A stretch of 64,000 nucleotides of DNA from an uncultured Colwellia sp. (GCA_913062815.1 CAJXWZ010000011.1:1-64000); one strand, 5' to 3'. Counted from the stretch's first letter, positions 1-11,113 are shown. The notes: generated by a model not told the origin, from the sequence alone. Made by a program: numbers and translations.

Positions 1-1976
1 GGGTAAGTGATCATGATACAAGAAAGGTTTTCGGCTAACTCTTCAGCTTTCGCTTTTAAGTCTTCCATATCAACGTTGCCTTGCTTGTCACATGCAACAA
101 CCACAACTTTCATACCAACCATTTGAGCTGACGCAGGGTTTGTACCGTGGGCAGAAGCAGGGATTAAACAAATATTACGGTGCGAATCACCACGGCTTTC
201 ATGGTATTTATGAATAGCAATTAGGCCTGCATATTCACCTTGTGCACCCGAGTTAGGCTGCATTGAAACTTTGTCGTAACCGGTTAATTCAACTAACCAG
301 TCGGCTAGTTCATTAATCATTTTTGTGTAGCCAACAGCTTGATCTAGTGGCGCAAAAGGATGCATATTGGCAAACTCAGGCCAGCTTACTGGCATCATTT
401 GCGCAGTAGCATTAAGCTTCATCGTACACGAGCCTAATGAAATCATTGAGTGATTCAAGGCTAAATCTTTATTTTCAAGACGCTTTATATAACGCAACAT
501 TTCTGTTTCGCTGTGATACGAATTAAATACAGGATGCGTTAGAATTTCAGTTTCACGTACCAGTGTTTCAGGAATAGAGCTTGAACCTTGGGTGACAATT
601 TGTGCGTCAAGCCCAGCTACATCTAAACCATGATCAGCGCCCAGTAAAATAGTAAACAGTTGTGCGATGTCTGCACGTGTTGTGGTTTCATCAATTGAAA
701 TGCTAATTTGACCTTCAACATCTGTACGTAAATTAGCACCAGAAATTAATGCACGCTCAACAATTTCGCTTTTATTGGCTACGTTAAAGGTTAAGGTATC
801 AAAATAGCTATTATGTATCGGTGCTAAACCTTTTACTCGCGTACCTGTTGCTAAAATATCAGCAAAACGGTGTATACGTGAGGCAATAGTTTTTAAGCCT
901 TTAGGACCATGATAAACCGCGTAGAAAGCGGCCATGTTGGCAAGTAAAACTTGTGCGGTACAAATGTTTGAATTAGCTTTTTCACGGCGAATATGTTGTT
1001 CACGTGTTTGCATAGCCATACGTAAGGCGTTGTTACCGCGAGTATCTTTAGAAACACCAATAATTCTGCCCGGCAATGAACGTTTGTATTTATCGCTAGT
1101 AGTGAAAAAAGCGGCATGTGGACCACCATAGCCCATAGGCACACCAAAACGCTGGCTTGACCCAATAACGGCATCAGCGCCTAATTCGCCTGGCGCTTTT
1201 AATAACACTAAGCTCATAATATCAGCAGCAACGGCAACAATACCTTTTTTGGCGTGAATTTTTTCAATTAGCTCACTAACGTCGGTTACTTCACCTGTTG
1301 CACTTGGGTATTGAATTAAGGCACCAAAAATATCATGCTCTGGTGCTTCATTTGCAGGTGCAATAATTACGTCGAAACCAAACATATCAGCACGTTGTTT
1401 AACTAAGTCGATAGTTTGTGGGTAAACATCACTTGAAATAAAGAATAAATTAGATTTTTTGTTTTTAGAAACACGCTTAGCAAGTGCCATCGCTTCTGCT
1501 GCTGCAGTACCTTCATCTAATAATGAAGCACTCGCTAACGGTAAGCCAGTAAGGTCAATACACATTTGCTGGTAATTAAGCAGAGACTCTAATCGACCTT
1601 GTGCAATTTCAGGTTGGTATGGCGTGTAAGCAGTATACCAGCCTGGGTTTTCTAGTACGTTACGCGCTATAACATTTGGTGTTAATGTACCGTAGTATCC
1701 TAAACCTATATAAGTTGTATTCACTTTATTTAAGCTAGCAACTGCTTTTAAGTCAGCTAATGCTTGAACTTCTGTTTTACTTTCACCAATGTCAGGCAGC
1801 TCAGACAAACGAATATCGTCAGGCACAATTTCATCAATTAACGCATCAATAGATTCTGCGCCAATATCATTTAGCATGGTTTGAGTTTGCGCTTCACTTG
1901 GTCCAATATGGCGGCGGATAAAATCTTGAGTTTGTTCTAACTCAACAAGTGAGTTAACAGGCGATTGAGAAGTCAT
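1..1976 (-). CDS. gcvP: glycine dehydrogenase (aminomethyl-transferring), GcvP, N-terminal part; truncated by window edge
   Basis: Open minus-strand frame from ATG at 1976 ([30 protein letters not shown]...) to the window edge; follows gcvT and gcvH in the same direction. Confidence 0.93.
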   Translation of the reverse strand, partial: MTSQSPVNSLVELEQTQDFIRRHIGPSEAQTQTMLNDIGAESIDALIDEIVPDDIRLSELPDIGESKTEVQALADLKAVASLNKVNTTYIGLGYYGTLTPNVIARNVLENPGWYTAYTPYQPEIAQGRLESLLNYQQMCIDLTGLPLASASLLDEGTAAAEAMALAKRVSKNKKSNLFFISSDVYPQTIDLVKQRADMFGFDVIIAPANEAPEHDIFGALIQYPSATGEVTDVSELIEKIHAKKGIVAVAADIMSLVLLKAPGELGADAVIGSSQRFGVPMGYGGPHAAFFTTSDKYKRSLPGRIIGVSKDTRGNNALRMAMQTREQHIRREKANSNICTAQVLLANMAAFYAVYHGPKGLKTIASRIHRFADILATGTRVKGLAPIHNSYFDTLTFNVANKSEIVERALISGANLRTDVEGQISISIDETTTRADIAQLFTILLGADHGLDVAGLDAQIVTQGSSSIPETLVRETEILTHPVFNSYHSETEMLRYIKRLENKDLALNHSMISLGSCTMKLNATAQMMPVSWPEFANMHPFAPLDQAVGYTKMINELADWLVELTGYDKVSMQPNSGAQGEYAGLIAIHKYHESRGDSHRNICLIPASAHGTNPASAQMVGMKVVVVACDKQGNVDMEDLKAKAEELAENLSCIMITY

Positions 1977-2005
1977 AACAGTTTCACTTAAATAATTTTA
2001 CTAAT

Positions 2006-2039
2006 AAAAAGAAAGCCCCGAACAGTTTGTCAGAGGCTT
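2006..2039 (-). terminator. intrinsic terminator-like hairpin between gcvH and gcvP
   Basis: Minus strand AAGCCTCTGAC-AAACT-GTTCGGGGCTT (11-bp stem with two G-U pairs) followed by TCTTTTTATT. Confidence 0.7.
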
Positions 2040-2090
2040 AATAGTAGTTTGTTAAGTCGCTTGGCGGCTTAACAGAGGTGCTTGCCAGAA

Positions 2091-2477
2091 TTACTCTTCA
2101 ATAGAGTTAGCGTAGCCTTCTGCATCGAGTAAGTCGTCTAACTCACGCGCATCTTCAAGTTTAATCTTGAATAACCAACCGTCACCAAAGGCATCAGAGT
2201 TAACTAGCTCTGGTGAATCTTCTAAATCTTCATTCACTTCAACAACTTTACCTGATACTGGTGCATAGATGTCTGAGGCCGCTTTTACTGACTCGGCTAC
2301 ACAAATATCGTCGCCTGTGCTTACTTCGTCGTCAACATCTGGTAGTTCAACAAATACCATATCGCCTAAAAGATCTTGTGCATGCTCTGTAATACCTACA
2401 GTAACGGTACCGTCACCTTCATTACGTACCCATTCGTGAGACGTTGCATATTTTAATTCTGAAGGAATATTGCTCAT
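2091..2477 (-). CDS. gcvH: glycine cleavage system H protein
   Basis: ORF 128 aa; [46 protein letters not shown]; lipoyl region [17 protein letters not shown]. Confidence 0.97.
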   Translation of the reverse strand: MSNIPSELKYATSHEWVRNEGDGTVTVGITEHAQDLLGDMVFVELPDVDDEVSTGDDICVAESVKAASDIYAPVSGKVVEVNEDLEDSPELVNSDAFGDGWLFKIKLEDARELDDLLDAEGYANSIEE

Positions 2478-2563
2478 TTTTATTTTCCTATTGGTTAAAT
2501 TCTTAAATAATAATTATTAGGTTAGCTGCTCACTTAATATAGAACATCTAAATATATTTTCAA

Positions 2564-3652
2564 TTAGAATACTTTTTTGCCGTTACGAACAAAACTTGGC
2601 TTAGTAACTTGAACTTTCACCAATTTTTTACGCATTTCAACTTCAACAATATCGCCAACTTTCACGCTACGAGGAACTCTAGCGAGTGCAACAGTGTGAC
2701 CTAATGTAGGTGAAAAAGTACCTGAAGTGATTTCACCTTCACCAAATGCTGTTACCACTTTTTGATGTGAGCGCAATACGCCTTTTGCTTCCATGACTAA
2801 GCCAACTAACTTAGGCTGGTCACCCGCGGCTTTTTGCGCGGTTAACACTTCTCGGCCAATAAAGTCGCGCTCTGTCGGTTCCCAGCTAATAGTCCACGCC
2901 ATGTTAGCCGCTATAGGAGAAACAGTTTCATCCATATCTAAACCATAAAGGTTCATACCGGCTTCTAAACGCAAGGTGTCACGGGCACCTAAACCACAAG
3001 GTGCAACACCGGCATCAAGTAATTTTTGCCAGAAGTCTTCAGCAGCAGTGTCTGGCACAATAACTTCATAGCCATCTTCACCGGTGTAACCTGTAGTAGC
3101 AATGAATAGTTCACCAACTTGCACACCAAAAAATGGCTTCATGCCTTCAACAGCAGCATTTTGTTCAGTTGTTAATAAAGTCGCTACTTTTGCTTTTGCT
3201 TGTGGGCCTTGTACGGCAATCATGCCAAATTCAGGGCGTTCTGTAATAGTAATATCAAAACCTGTTGATTGTTTCGTCATCCAAGCGAGGTCTTTTTCAC
3301 GTGTGGCTGAGTTCACAACTAAACGGTAATTAGTGTCAGAAAAGAAGTAAATAATTAAATCATCAATTACGCCACCCGCTTCATTTAACATACCGGTATA
3401 AAGTGCTTTACCTGCAACCTTCAACTTCTCTACATCATTAATAACTAAACGACGTAAAAAAGATTTAGCGTCTGTACCTTGTACATCAACAATGGTCATG
3501 TGAGAAACATCAAACATGCCCGCGTTTTGGCGAACAGCATTATGCTCTTCTATTTGCGAGCCATAATTAATTGGCATTTCCCAGCCGTGAAAATCAACCA
3601 TTTTAGCGCCAGAGGCGAGGTGCTTTGCATGTAGTACGGTTTTATTAGTCAT
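2564..3652 (-). CDS. gcvT: glycine cleavage system aminomethyltransferase T
   Basis: [41 protein letters not shown]...; ORF extends to 3694 but internal Met at 3652 fits the family N-terminus. Confidence 0.95.
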   Translation of the reverse strand: MTNKTVLHAKHLASGAKMVDFHGWEMPINYGSQIEEHNAVRQNAGMFDVSHMTIVDVQGTDAKSFLRRLVINDVEKLKVAGKALYTGMLNEAGGVIDDLIIYFFSDTNYRLVVNSATREKDLAWMTKQSTGFDITITERPEFGMIAVQGPQAKAKVATLLTTEQNAAVEGMKPFFGVQVGELFIATTGYTGEDGYEVIVPDTAAEDFWQKLLDAGVAPCGLGARDTLRLEAGMNLYGLDMDETVSPIAANMAWTISWEPTERDFIGREVLTAQKAAGDQPKLVGLVMEAKGVLRSHQKVVTAFGEGEITSGTFSPTLGHTVALARVPRSVKVGDIVEVEMRKKLVKVQVTKPSFVRNGKKVF

Positions 3653-3899
3653 AATTCTACCTAAAGGGTGACAAACAGATAACATTTGCGGCAATTATAG
3701 CCGTTGAAGTCTGCTGATTCAACAAGTATGAAAGCCATTATACAAATATAAAACCGACTTAAAGGAAAAATCAGAATTTAATTTTCAAATCACCAGAAAA
3801 TTAAAATTTTAACCTAATCGCCCCTCTTTATTCGTTAAATAGCTGAGAAAAATTTTATAATTTTTTTCGCTATTAATTATGACTTAAACGTTGAAAGCG

Positions 3900-5147
3900 C
3901 TATTTCAACGCGGGCTTTGCTAATACAGGTAAGTCGCTTTTAAGCCCAAGCGCTTGTTCTATCATGAGTTTCTTAGCAGGTTTAATGTTATCGAGTAAAC
4001 TCATGCCAATACCACGAAGTAAGGTAAAGCCACTTTGCTGAATAGTAAAAGTTTGTTTTATTGCTTCCATTGCAACAATCATTTCTGTTGCTTCAGACTT
4101 TCGAAAGCGGGCGAAGGCTTTTAAGACTTTTTGATCAGCCAAGTCTTGCTCAGCTGACAAACTTGCTAAACTTTCAGCCAGCGCTGCCGCATCAAGCAAG
4201 CCTAAATTAACGCCCTGCCCCGCAAGAGGGTGAATAGTATGAGCCGCATCACCTATAAGCACCATTCGCTCTTTAACAAAGTCTTGTGCTAAGCGCATTG
4301 ATAATGGGTGAGTGAGGCGCTCACTTACAAGCTCAACAGTACCTAGCTTACCGTCAGTAGCTGCAGTAAGTGCTTTAGCAAAATCTACCGGGGCAAGTTC
4401 AATTAAGCGTTGAGCCTCTTCTGGGCTGGTTGAATAAACAATAGAACATACGTCGCCAGTGGCTGGAAACAACGGTAAAAAAGCTAAAGGCCCTGTGGGG
4501 AGAAACACTTGCCAAGCGGTATTTTTATGTCCTTGTGCGCATTTTACAGTGGCTACAATGGCATGATGATCATAATCTCTGGTGATCATAGGCATATCCA
4601 TTTGCTTTCTCAGCCACGAGTTAGCACCATCTGCGCCCACCACTAATTTAGCAATGAGTGGCATAGGTGCAGGCGAGTTTTCTGCTGCTGCAAAACTGGC
4701 AAAAACTTCACTATCGCCTGTGGCAATATTAGCTAAACGGCTTTGGGTAAAAAAGCTTATGCCTTCATCTAACTGCGCTTTTTGCCATAGCGCATTGCGA
4801 ATAACGTTATTCTCAATTATCCAGCCCAACTGCTCGTTGTGCACAAAACTGGTTAAATCGTCTACAGAAAAATCAAGTTTACCGACGCCGGCTTTATCCC
4901 AAATATGCATGTGCTGATACGCTTGGCTTCGTGTTTCAAGAATAGTTGCCCAAACATCTAGTTGTTCAAAAATTGTTTTACTGGCAACATTAATTGCGCT
5001 AACGCGCAGTTCGGCATTATCAGTTAGCTCGGATATCGGTAAAGTATCAGCAATAGCTATGGTCAAATTAGTGGTTTTTCTCAAGGCAAGTGCTAAGGTT
5101 AAACCCACCATGCCCGCGCCAACAATTAATACATCAAACTTTTGCAT
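3900..5147 (-). CDS. ubiI: FAD-dependent ubiquinone biosynthesis hydroxylase (UbiI/VisC type)
   Basis: FAD Rossmann GAGMVGL; VLIGDAAHTIHPLAGQGVNLGLLD; directly downstream of ubiH and pepP. Confidence 0.85.
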   Translation of the reverse strand: MQKFDVLIVGAGMVGLTLALALRKTTNLTIAIADTLPISELTDNAELRVSAINVASKTIFEQLDVWATILETRSQAYQHMHIWDKAGVGKLDFSVDDLTSFVHNEQLGWIIENNVIRNALWQKAQLDEGISFFTQSRLANIATGDSEVFASFAAAENSPAPMPLIAKLVVGADGANSWLRKQMDMPMITRDYDHHAIVATVKCAQGHKNTAWQVFLPTGPLAFLPLFPATGDVCSIVYSTSPEEAQRLIELAPVDFAKALTAATDGKLGTVELVSERLTHPLSMRLAQDFVKERMVLIGDAAHTIHPLAGQGVNLGLLDAAALAESLASLSAEQDLADQKVLKAFARFRKSEATEMIVAMEAIKQTFTIQQSGFTLLRGIGMSLLDNIKPAKKLMIEQALGLKSDLPVLAKPALK

Positions 5148-5153
5148 GCTTGC

Positions 5154-6398
5154 TTAATATCCCATCAATTTATTTACTAAGGTATTTTTAAGGGGCGAAA
5201 AATAATTCATTACTTTTAGGCCTATATTTCTTCCGGCGATGAGTGGCGGCAAATCATTAGCAAACAAAGTCACAAGTGAATCTGTTAGCTCGATTACCTG
5301 CTTTTGGTCTAGCTGACGCAGCCTCGCATATTCATTTAGTAAGGCAAATTGACCAAGATCAATGTTTGCGCTTTCTTGGCTGTTTGCTAGCGACTCTTTC
5401 ACTAGCTTAGCCATTAATGCGACGTCACGTAAACCAAGATTAAAGCCTTGCCCGGCAATAGGATGAATGGTGTGAGCCGCATTGCCAATTAGCGCCATAC
5501 GATGATAGGTTTGCTGCTGAGCGAGCAATAACGACAAGGGGAATACGTCACGTTTACCTACCTGAGTAATTTCACCAAGCCAACTACCAAAAGCTTGTTC
5601 AAGTTGCTCACTAAATTGCGCGTCATCTAAGCCTTGCAATACTTCACTTTGCTGAGGTGTCATGGTCCAAACTAGTGAACATCTACTTTGACCATCTAAC
5701 GGTAACAGCGGCAACATTGCTAAGGGGCCAAACGCTGTGAATCGTTCAAATGCTTTGTTTTGATGGGGCTTTTGTGTGGCAACATTAGCAATTAACGCGA
5801 CTTGCTGATAATTACTTTGGCTACTTTGAATGCCGGCCATTTTTCTGCAAGGCGAATTTGCGCCATCACAAGCAAGCAATAAACTGGCAGCTATGCTTTG
5901 CCCTGAATTTAATTCAACCTTTACCTGATTAGCATGGTCTGGTGATTGCCAATGAATATGAGAAATTTGATCGGGATTAAACCACACAAGGTTACTTTGC
6001 TGTGCTAACTCTTTGAGTAAACCTCTACCTAGGGTCGCCATCTCAATAACGTAACCTAAGGCAGAAACACCCTGCTCATGAGCTTCAAGTCGTGCTTTAC
6101 CATAATGGCCGCGATCAGAAATATCTATTTTATCAATAGCACAGGCATATGCAGCCAAGTGTTGCCATGCGCCAAGTTCATGTAAGTAAGCAGCACTGCC
6201 ATGAGAAAGGGCTAGTACTCTATCGTCAAATAGCGATGGCTGGTCTTCTTGCTGTGTTGTTGGGTTTGCTTCAACAATAGCAATTGATAATAAGCTGCCG
6301 TCAGCTTTGGTTAATTTTGCTAGCCCTAATGCCATTAAGCAGCCTGATAAGCCACCACCAGATATTATTACGTCGACATTTTTAATACTGTTATCCAT
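5154..6398 (-). CDS. ubiH: FAD-dependent ubiquinone biosynthesis hydroxylase (UbiH type)
   Basis: SGGGLSGCLMALGLAKL; FDDRVLALSHGSAAYL; ALIGNAAHTIHPIAGQGFNLGLRD; pepP-ubiH-ubiI order. Confidence 0.88.
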   Translation of the reverse strand: MDNSIKNVDVIISGGGLSGCLMALGLAKLTKADGSLLSIAIVEANPTTQQEDQPSLFDDRVLALSHGSAAYLHELGAWQHLAAYACAIDKIDISDRGHYGKARLEAHEQGVSALGYVIEMATLGRGLLKELAQQSNLVWFNPDQISHIHWQSPDHANQVKVELNSGQSIAASLLLACDGANSPCRKMAGIQSSQSNYQQVALIANVATQKPHQNKAFERFTAFGPLAMLPLLPLDGQSRCSLVWTMTPQQSEVLQGLDDAQFSEQLEQAFGSWLGEITQVGKRDVFPLSLLLAQQQTYHRMALIGNAAHTIHPIAGQGFNLGLRDVALMAKLVKESLANSQESANIDLGQFALLNEYARLRQLDQKQVIELTDSLVTLFANDLPPLIAGRNIGLKVMNYFSPLKNTLVNKLMGY

Positions 6399-6431
6399 AG
6401 TTTTTCTTCATCAGCCCATTGAAGGTACTTG

Positions 6432-7784
6432 CTATTTTTTAGCCGCCATCAATGCTTCAATATCAGCAACGGTTTCAGGAGAGTTGGCTGTTAAATTTTC
6501 ATAACCTTGCTCAGTAACAACAATATTGTCTTCAATACGTATACCTATACCACGCCACTGCTCAGCAATACTTATATCGTCTAAGGGCATATATAAACCT
6601 GGTTCAATTGTTAATGTCATACCGGGCGAAAATGCCCGCTGTTGCTCTCTGTTTTCATTGGTTTGGTAATCACCCACATCGTGAACATCTAAGCCCAACC
6701 AATGACCCAAGCCATGAATGAAATATTTTTTACAGGCTTTATCTTTTATTAACTCATCAAGATCGCCCGATAGGATCTCTAACTCAAATAAACCGGTTGT
6801 TAAGCTTTCATTAGCAATATCATTTAACTGCGCAAAAGTAACGCCTGGTTTAATCGCTGTAATTACGCGACTCTTAGCTGTTAACACCAATTGATATAAA
6901 GTTTTCTGCGGCTCGGTAAATTTACCACTTACTGGAAAAGTACGGGTAATATCTGCGGCATAGCCTGATAGCTCGCCACCAGCATCAATCAATAATAGTT
7001 CGTTATTAACTAACGGGGCATCGTTGTTGGTGTAATGCAAAATATTAGCGTTGTCTCCACCTGCTACTATGGTGGCGTAAGCTGCATAACGTGCGCCGTG
7101 GCGGGTAAACTCATGCAATATTTCGTTTTCTATTTGATACTCAAACACCCCTGCCGACGTTTTCTGCATCGCTCTTTGGTGCGCTAAACCTGAAATGTAA
7201 TTCACCTGACGCATTAATTCGATTTCATTGGCACTTTTAATTAGGCGCAAGTCATCAATAATAGGGCTGGCATCACAAACATGCGCAGGAGCTTTTAACC
7301 CTTGTCGACTTTTTGCTCGCACACTTGCTAAGAAGCTAAAAACTGTTGCCGACATTTTTTCATCGTTGAAACTAAAATATACCTTATCTATACCCGCTAA
7401 ATATTTTGCAACGCGTTCATTTTTTTCATCAAGGGTAAAGCATTGATCAAGCTGATACTGTTGGCAGGCTTTTTCCTGCCCTATTCTACGACCGTGCCAA
7501 ATTTCATGCATTTTATCTTTGGGTAGTGAAAATAGAATACTTTGCTGCTCGCCTGCCGCTTTGATTAAAAGCAACATAGCATCGGGTTCATTGAAACCGG
7601 TTAAATAATAAAAGTTCTTATTTTGGCAAAAGGCAAATTCAGTGTCGTTGCTACGAGTAACTTCATTGGCAGCACTAAAAAACGCAACACTATTATCAGC
7701 CATTTGATTGAAAAACTTGTTTCTGTGGCTAACAAATTCACTGATTGGCAGCGCCGAAATACCCGGTATATTCTGAATTGTCAT
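6432..7784 (-). CDS. pepP: Xaa-Pro aminopeptidase
   Basis: M24 metallopeptidase motifs LLIDAGGELSGYAADITRTFPVSG, HGLGHWLGLDVHDVG, TIEPGLY. Confidence 0.95.
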   Translation of the reverse strand: MTIQNIPGISALPISEFVSHRNKFFNQMADNSVAFFSAANEVTRSNDTEFAFCQNKNFYYLTGFNEPDAMLLLIKAAGEQQSILFSLPKDKMHEIWHGRRIGQEKACQQYQLDQCFTLDEKNERVAKYLAGIDKVYFSFNDEKMSATVFSFLASVRAKSRQGLKAPAHVCDASPIIDDLRLIKSANEIELMRQVNYISGLAHQRAMQKTSAGVFEYQIENEILHEFTRHGARYAAYATIVAGGDNANILHYTNNDAPLVNNELLLIDAGGELSGYAADITRTFPVSGKFTEPQKTLYQLVLTAKSRVITAIKPGVTFAQLNDIANESLTTGLFELEILSGDLDELIKDKACKKYFIHGLGHWLGLDVHDVGDYQTNENREQQRAFSPGMTLTIEPGLYMPLDDISIAEQWRGIGIRIEDNIVVTEQGYENLTANSPETVADIEALMAAKK

Positions 7785-7793
7785 TGCTAGCCT

Positions 7794-8405
7794 CTAGTGA
7801 ATAGTATTATTGGAATCAATATTTGGTGTAGCACTAGTGCCTGTAGGTAATGTGCCTAATTCGCTGAAGCACAACAATGCTGAAATACGTACATATTCAC
7901 TGATTTCAAAAAATGCTTGTTCGGTGTCCTCATCTTCTTCCAATTCGTTTGACAGGTTAGCAATTTCGGCAAAATCCGTAATAACTTCTTTGACTTCACT
8001 TGAACTGACAGCATTATCTTTTTGTTGAATTCCAAAGCCTAAATTAAAACCTTGTACCCAATGGCCTAATGCATTACCTCGCTCAACAAGTGAATCGTCA
8101 TCATCAGGTACCATTAATTGAAAAGTGTAAGCATCATCTAAAATGTCTGTCCAAAGTTCACTAAACATTTGTTTGATCACTGCTTTAACCGCTTTGGGAA
8201 AGTCTTCATTGTTCTGAGTGGTAAAATCTAACATGTCATCTAGCAAGGCTACATAGCTTTGATCTTCAAAAGTAAAGCCGGCACAAACCAACCCAGTTAA
8301 CACACCATGAGCTTCACTGGCATGTACCTTAACGTTTTCAGAGGTAATGATGGCTTGTACACTAGCAAAGTCTAGCTTGTTATCGTTTGACGAGATATTG
8401 GTCAT
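7794..8405 (-). CDS. ygfB: UPF0149 family protein YgfB
   Basis: EAHGVLTGLVCAG...; GNALGHWVQGFNLGFG; upstream of pepP. Confidence 0.88.
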   Translation of the reverse strand: MTNISSNDNKLDFASVQAIITSENVKVHASEAHGVLTGLVCAGFTFEDQSYVALLDDMLDFTTQNNEDFPKAVKAVIKQMFSELWTDILDDAYTFQLMVPDDDDSLVERGNALGHWVQGFNLGFGIQQKDNAVSSSEVKEVITDFAEIANLSNELEEDEDTEQAFFEISEYVRISALLCFSELGTLPTGTSATPNIDSNNTIH

Positions 8406-8572
8406 GGTGAGACTCTATTTTGAAAAATTCTTTGTTGCTATCCTAACATTGCCCTCGTTAAAAGGCATGAAAATTCATAGAAAAATTGCCATTTGCTTGC
8501 AACAAGAAAGCAGCACAGTTATAGTGCGAATAATTATTGTATATTATTAATTATACTTGGAATTTTCTGCAA

Positions 8573-8881
8573 ATGCCTCAACGTACTGTTGAAATCAATG
8601 TTATTGATCGTAAACTAAAAGTTGCTTGTCCTATTGGCCAAGAAAGCGCTTTACTTAGTGCTGCCGCAGAATTGAGTGCGCGTTTAGCAAAAGTGAGCTC
8701 AAGTAAATCAATCGGTACGCCCGAACAAGCTATGTTAATGACCGCTCTCAATTTAACTAACGAGTTACTTGCTGCAAAACAACAACTCAAAGCAGAGCAA
8801 AAAGAAAACAAGCAAAAAATTGCATTATTGCAATCCACAATTGAGCAAGCACTGTCTCCTGCTAGTAAAAAACAAGCCTAG
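8573..8881 (+). CDS. zapA: cell division protein ZapA
   Basis: MPQRTVEINVIDRKLKVACPIGQESALLSAAAELSARLAKV; divergent from ygfB; start reassigned from the listed 8537. Confidence 0.9.
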   Translation: MPQRTVEINVIDRKLKVACPIGQESALLSAAAELSARLAKVSSSKSIGTPEQAMLMTALNLTNELLAAKQQLKAEQKENKQKIALLQSTIEQALSPASKKQA

Positions 8882-8883
8882 AA

Positions 8884-10041
8884 TTGTTGTTAAACAATAA
8901 ATTTAAAATCCTGTTTGTTGTTACCATTATAGCGATAGCATTCGTTGTAGTGATTAATTACTTACCGGTACACCCGCAACATATAAGCACTAAGCATAAA
9001 GACAGTGATGTTGTTACGGTAGCTCATGAAAATGTAGAGCAACCCGTACATGACAATGCACAATTCATTACCTCAACAACTGAAAAGCATCTTTTGCTGG
9101 CAAAGCAAAATAGGCTCAAAGACATGCTAAGCAGCTGCGAAAAAAACAATATTGAAGCGCAATACTCGCTCATTGAAAAAAAATTGAGCAATATTGCTAG
9201 TGCATTACAAAACAGTGACAAGCTTAAGGCTCGCTTCAATTCAACTATAATCACCGGCACTATTACCGATAAAAACAGATCCGCATTGTTTGATTATGTT
9301 GTTGAAAACCCTTATGACAAAGTTGCTTATAAATCGGCACTGAAAGAATGTGATAAACATATAAATTTACCACAATGTAAAAGCACACTATTTTCGTTAA
9401 ATAATATGCCTGATACGCAAAACGCAGCGACACTACTTGATATTGCCAGTATTGCTCTTAAGCAAGGCAACGAAGAAAAAGCTCATTTAGCTATTGAATT
9501 GGCAGCTAAAACCGCCAACTTTAACGAGTATTTTTTTGAGTATATTCAACGCTCTCAAGAAATTATCGCTAGCAACGCTTTTATTGGTTTTAATCAAAGC
9601 TTAATTATTTCTATTGGTAGGGCTGCGGCTGTGCCATCCAGCTTTTCAACCATTTTTAAATTTTGTAAAGATAGCCATAATGTAAGCGATATTTTAGTAG
9701 ATGCTTGTGGGAAAATAGGTGAGATCATGGAGCATCATAGCCATTCCTATATATCACAAGCACTAGGACAAGCTTTACAAGAAAATTATTTCAGGCAAAC
9801 AAATAATCAAAAAGCCTTAGAACAAACACAGCAAAGAAGGAAGCGACTTAACAATGCTTATAATACTTCTCTTTTCAATCAAGTATCTCAGCTAATACAA
9901 TTTGATGAAAAACTTGCCCGTTTATGGTTAACAACAGGTCTTGCGCTTGGTGAGAGTCAATCACAAGAAATTATTATTAAAGAAATTGATACGCTTATAG
10001 AAAACCCTGATTACAGCCCATGTCAGATCACTTTTCATTGA
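8884..10041 (+). CDS. hypothetical protein, N-terminal membrane anchor, helix-rich (TPR-like?)
   Basis: ORF 385 aa starting at TTG 2 nt after the zapA stop; hydrophobic N-terminus FKILFVVTIIAIAFVVVINYL. Confidence 0.7.
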   Translation: MLLNNKFKILFVVTIIAIAFVVVINYLPVHPQHISTKHKDSDVVTVAHENVEQPVHDNAQFITSTTEKHLLLAKQNRLKDMLSSCEKNNIEAQYSLIEKKLSNIASALQNSDKLKARFNSTIITGTITDKNRSALFDYVVENPYDKVAYKSALKECDKHINLPQCKSTLFSLNNMPDTQNAATLLDIASIALKQGNEEKAHLAIELAAKTANFNEYFFEYIQRSQEIIASNAFIGFNQSLIISIGRAAAVPSSFSTIFKFCKDSHNVSDILVDACGKIGEIMEHHSHSYISQALGQALQENYFRQTNNQKALEQTQQRRKRLNNAYNTSLFNQVSQLIQFDEKLARLWLTTGLALGESQSQEIIIKEIDTLIENPDYSPCQITFH

Positions 10042-10075
10042 GGAAAACGGTCTCATAAATAGTACTCAAGCCCGC

Positions 10076-10966
10076 TTAATTATTTTCAAGCATACTCATT
10101 TTTTCCCATAACTTGTTCGCCACCGGCCCAAGCATTCTAGCTTTCATCTTTATCGCCTGATAATTTAGTGCAATACGCGTATCAAAATCATCTAAACTCA
10201 CTGCCACTAATGATTTAGCTTGAATTTCATCTCTCACCATATAGTCAGGTAAGCGTCCCCAACCTATACCACTCATAATGAGCGTTTTCTTGGTACTAAA
10301 GTCATTTACATACCAGCATCGCTGACCTGTTTGCACACTATAATTGACGCCTTGACTACTTTGCCCTGAATCTTGCACAACAATTTGATATTCGTCTTTT
10401 AGTTCGACTACTGAGTTTAACTGTGGATGGCGGTCTAGTAGTTTTGGTGAAGCAACATTGCAAAGGTTACCTTGATATAACATGTTGGCATCATATTGAC
10501 CTGATTGTAGTGCCAAATTATCAATGGTTGTTAAGGCCAAATCGGCTTGTTTGGATTTAACTGCCTCAAGTGCACCATTAATGTATTCTTGCTTTAAAAT
10601 AATTTGAGTATGGGGGAATTCATTTTGGGTTTTTTCCAGCACTGGCAGAATATTTTCCAAGTCATAAGACGCTTCAATAGCAATAGTAACACTGGCTTCA
10701 TTGCCTGCAGTTAAGAAGCTTGCTAGTTGCTTTATTTGCTCTTCTTCATTTAATAACCGTAATGCCTGTTGATAAATTTGCTTGCCGTTATCTGTTAGTA
10801 ATAATCGATAACCTTGTCGACTAAACAGATGCAAGCCCAGCTGGCTTTCAAGCTGTTTAATACCTTGACTGATCGCTGGTTGGGTTTTAAATAACACCTC
10901 GCTCGCGGCTTTTAAACTACCGAGTTCAGCAACTTTCACTAACATTTTTAATTGTTCAAGTGTCAT
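10076..10966 (-). CDS. LysR family transcriptional regulator
   Basis: MTLEQLKMLVKVAELGSLKAASEVLFKTQPAISQGIKQLESQLGLHLFSRQGYRLLLTDNG. Confidence 0.93.
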   Translation of the reverse strand: MTLEQLKMLVKVAELGSLKAASEVLFKTQPAISQGIKQLESQLGLHLFSRQGYRLLLTDNGKQIYQQALRLLNEEEQIKQLASFLTAGNEASVTIAIEASYDLENILPVLEKTQNEFPHTQIILKQEYINGALEAVKSKQADLALTTIDNLALQSGQYDANMLYQGNLCNVASPKLLDRHPQLNSVVELKDEYQIVVQDSGQSSQGVNYSVQTGQRCWYVNDFSTKKTLIMSGIGWGRLPDYMVRDEIQAKSLVAVSLDDFDTRIALNYQAIKMKARMLGPVANKLWEKMSMLENN

Positions 10967-11003
10967 TTTCTCCCTCCAATGCATATTAACTAATAGAACC
11001 ACA

Positions 11004-11030
11004 AACTTATTAAGTAAAACTTAACAAGTT
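11004..11030. promoter_or_regulatory. inverted repeat in the LysR / cytochrome b561 divergent region
   Basis: AACTTATTAAG-TAAAA-CTTAACAAGTT, 11-bp arms with one mismatch. Confidence 0.5.
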
Positions 11031-11113
11031 ATAAACAAAGCTTCAATATTAATTTACTTATACTTTACTCATAATACGTAAAAACACAAACCAGACAATT
11101 TGGAAAAGCAGCA

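Noticed and set aside
893-1174. ORFs 893-1174 (-) and 934-1131 (+)
   Set aside because: Both are out-of-frame readings inside gcvP, which is open through this stretch on the minus strand
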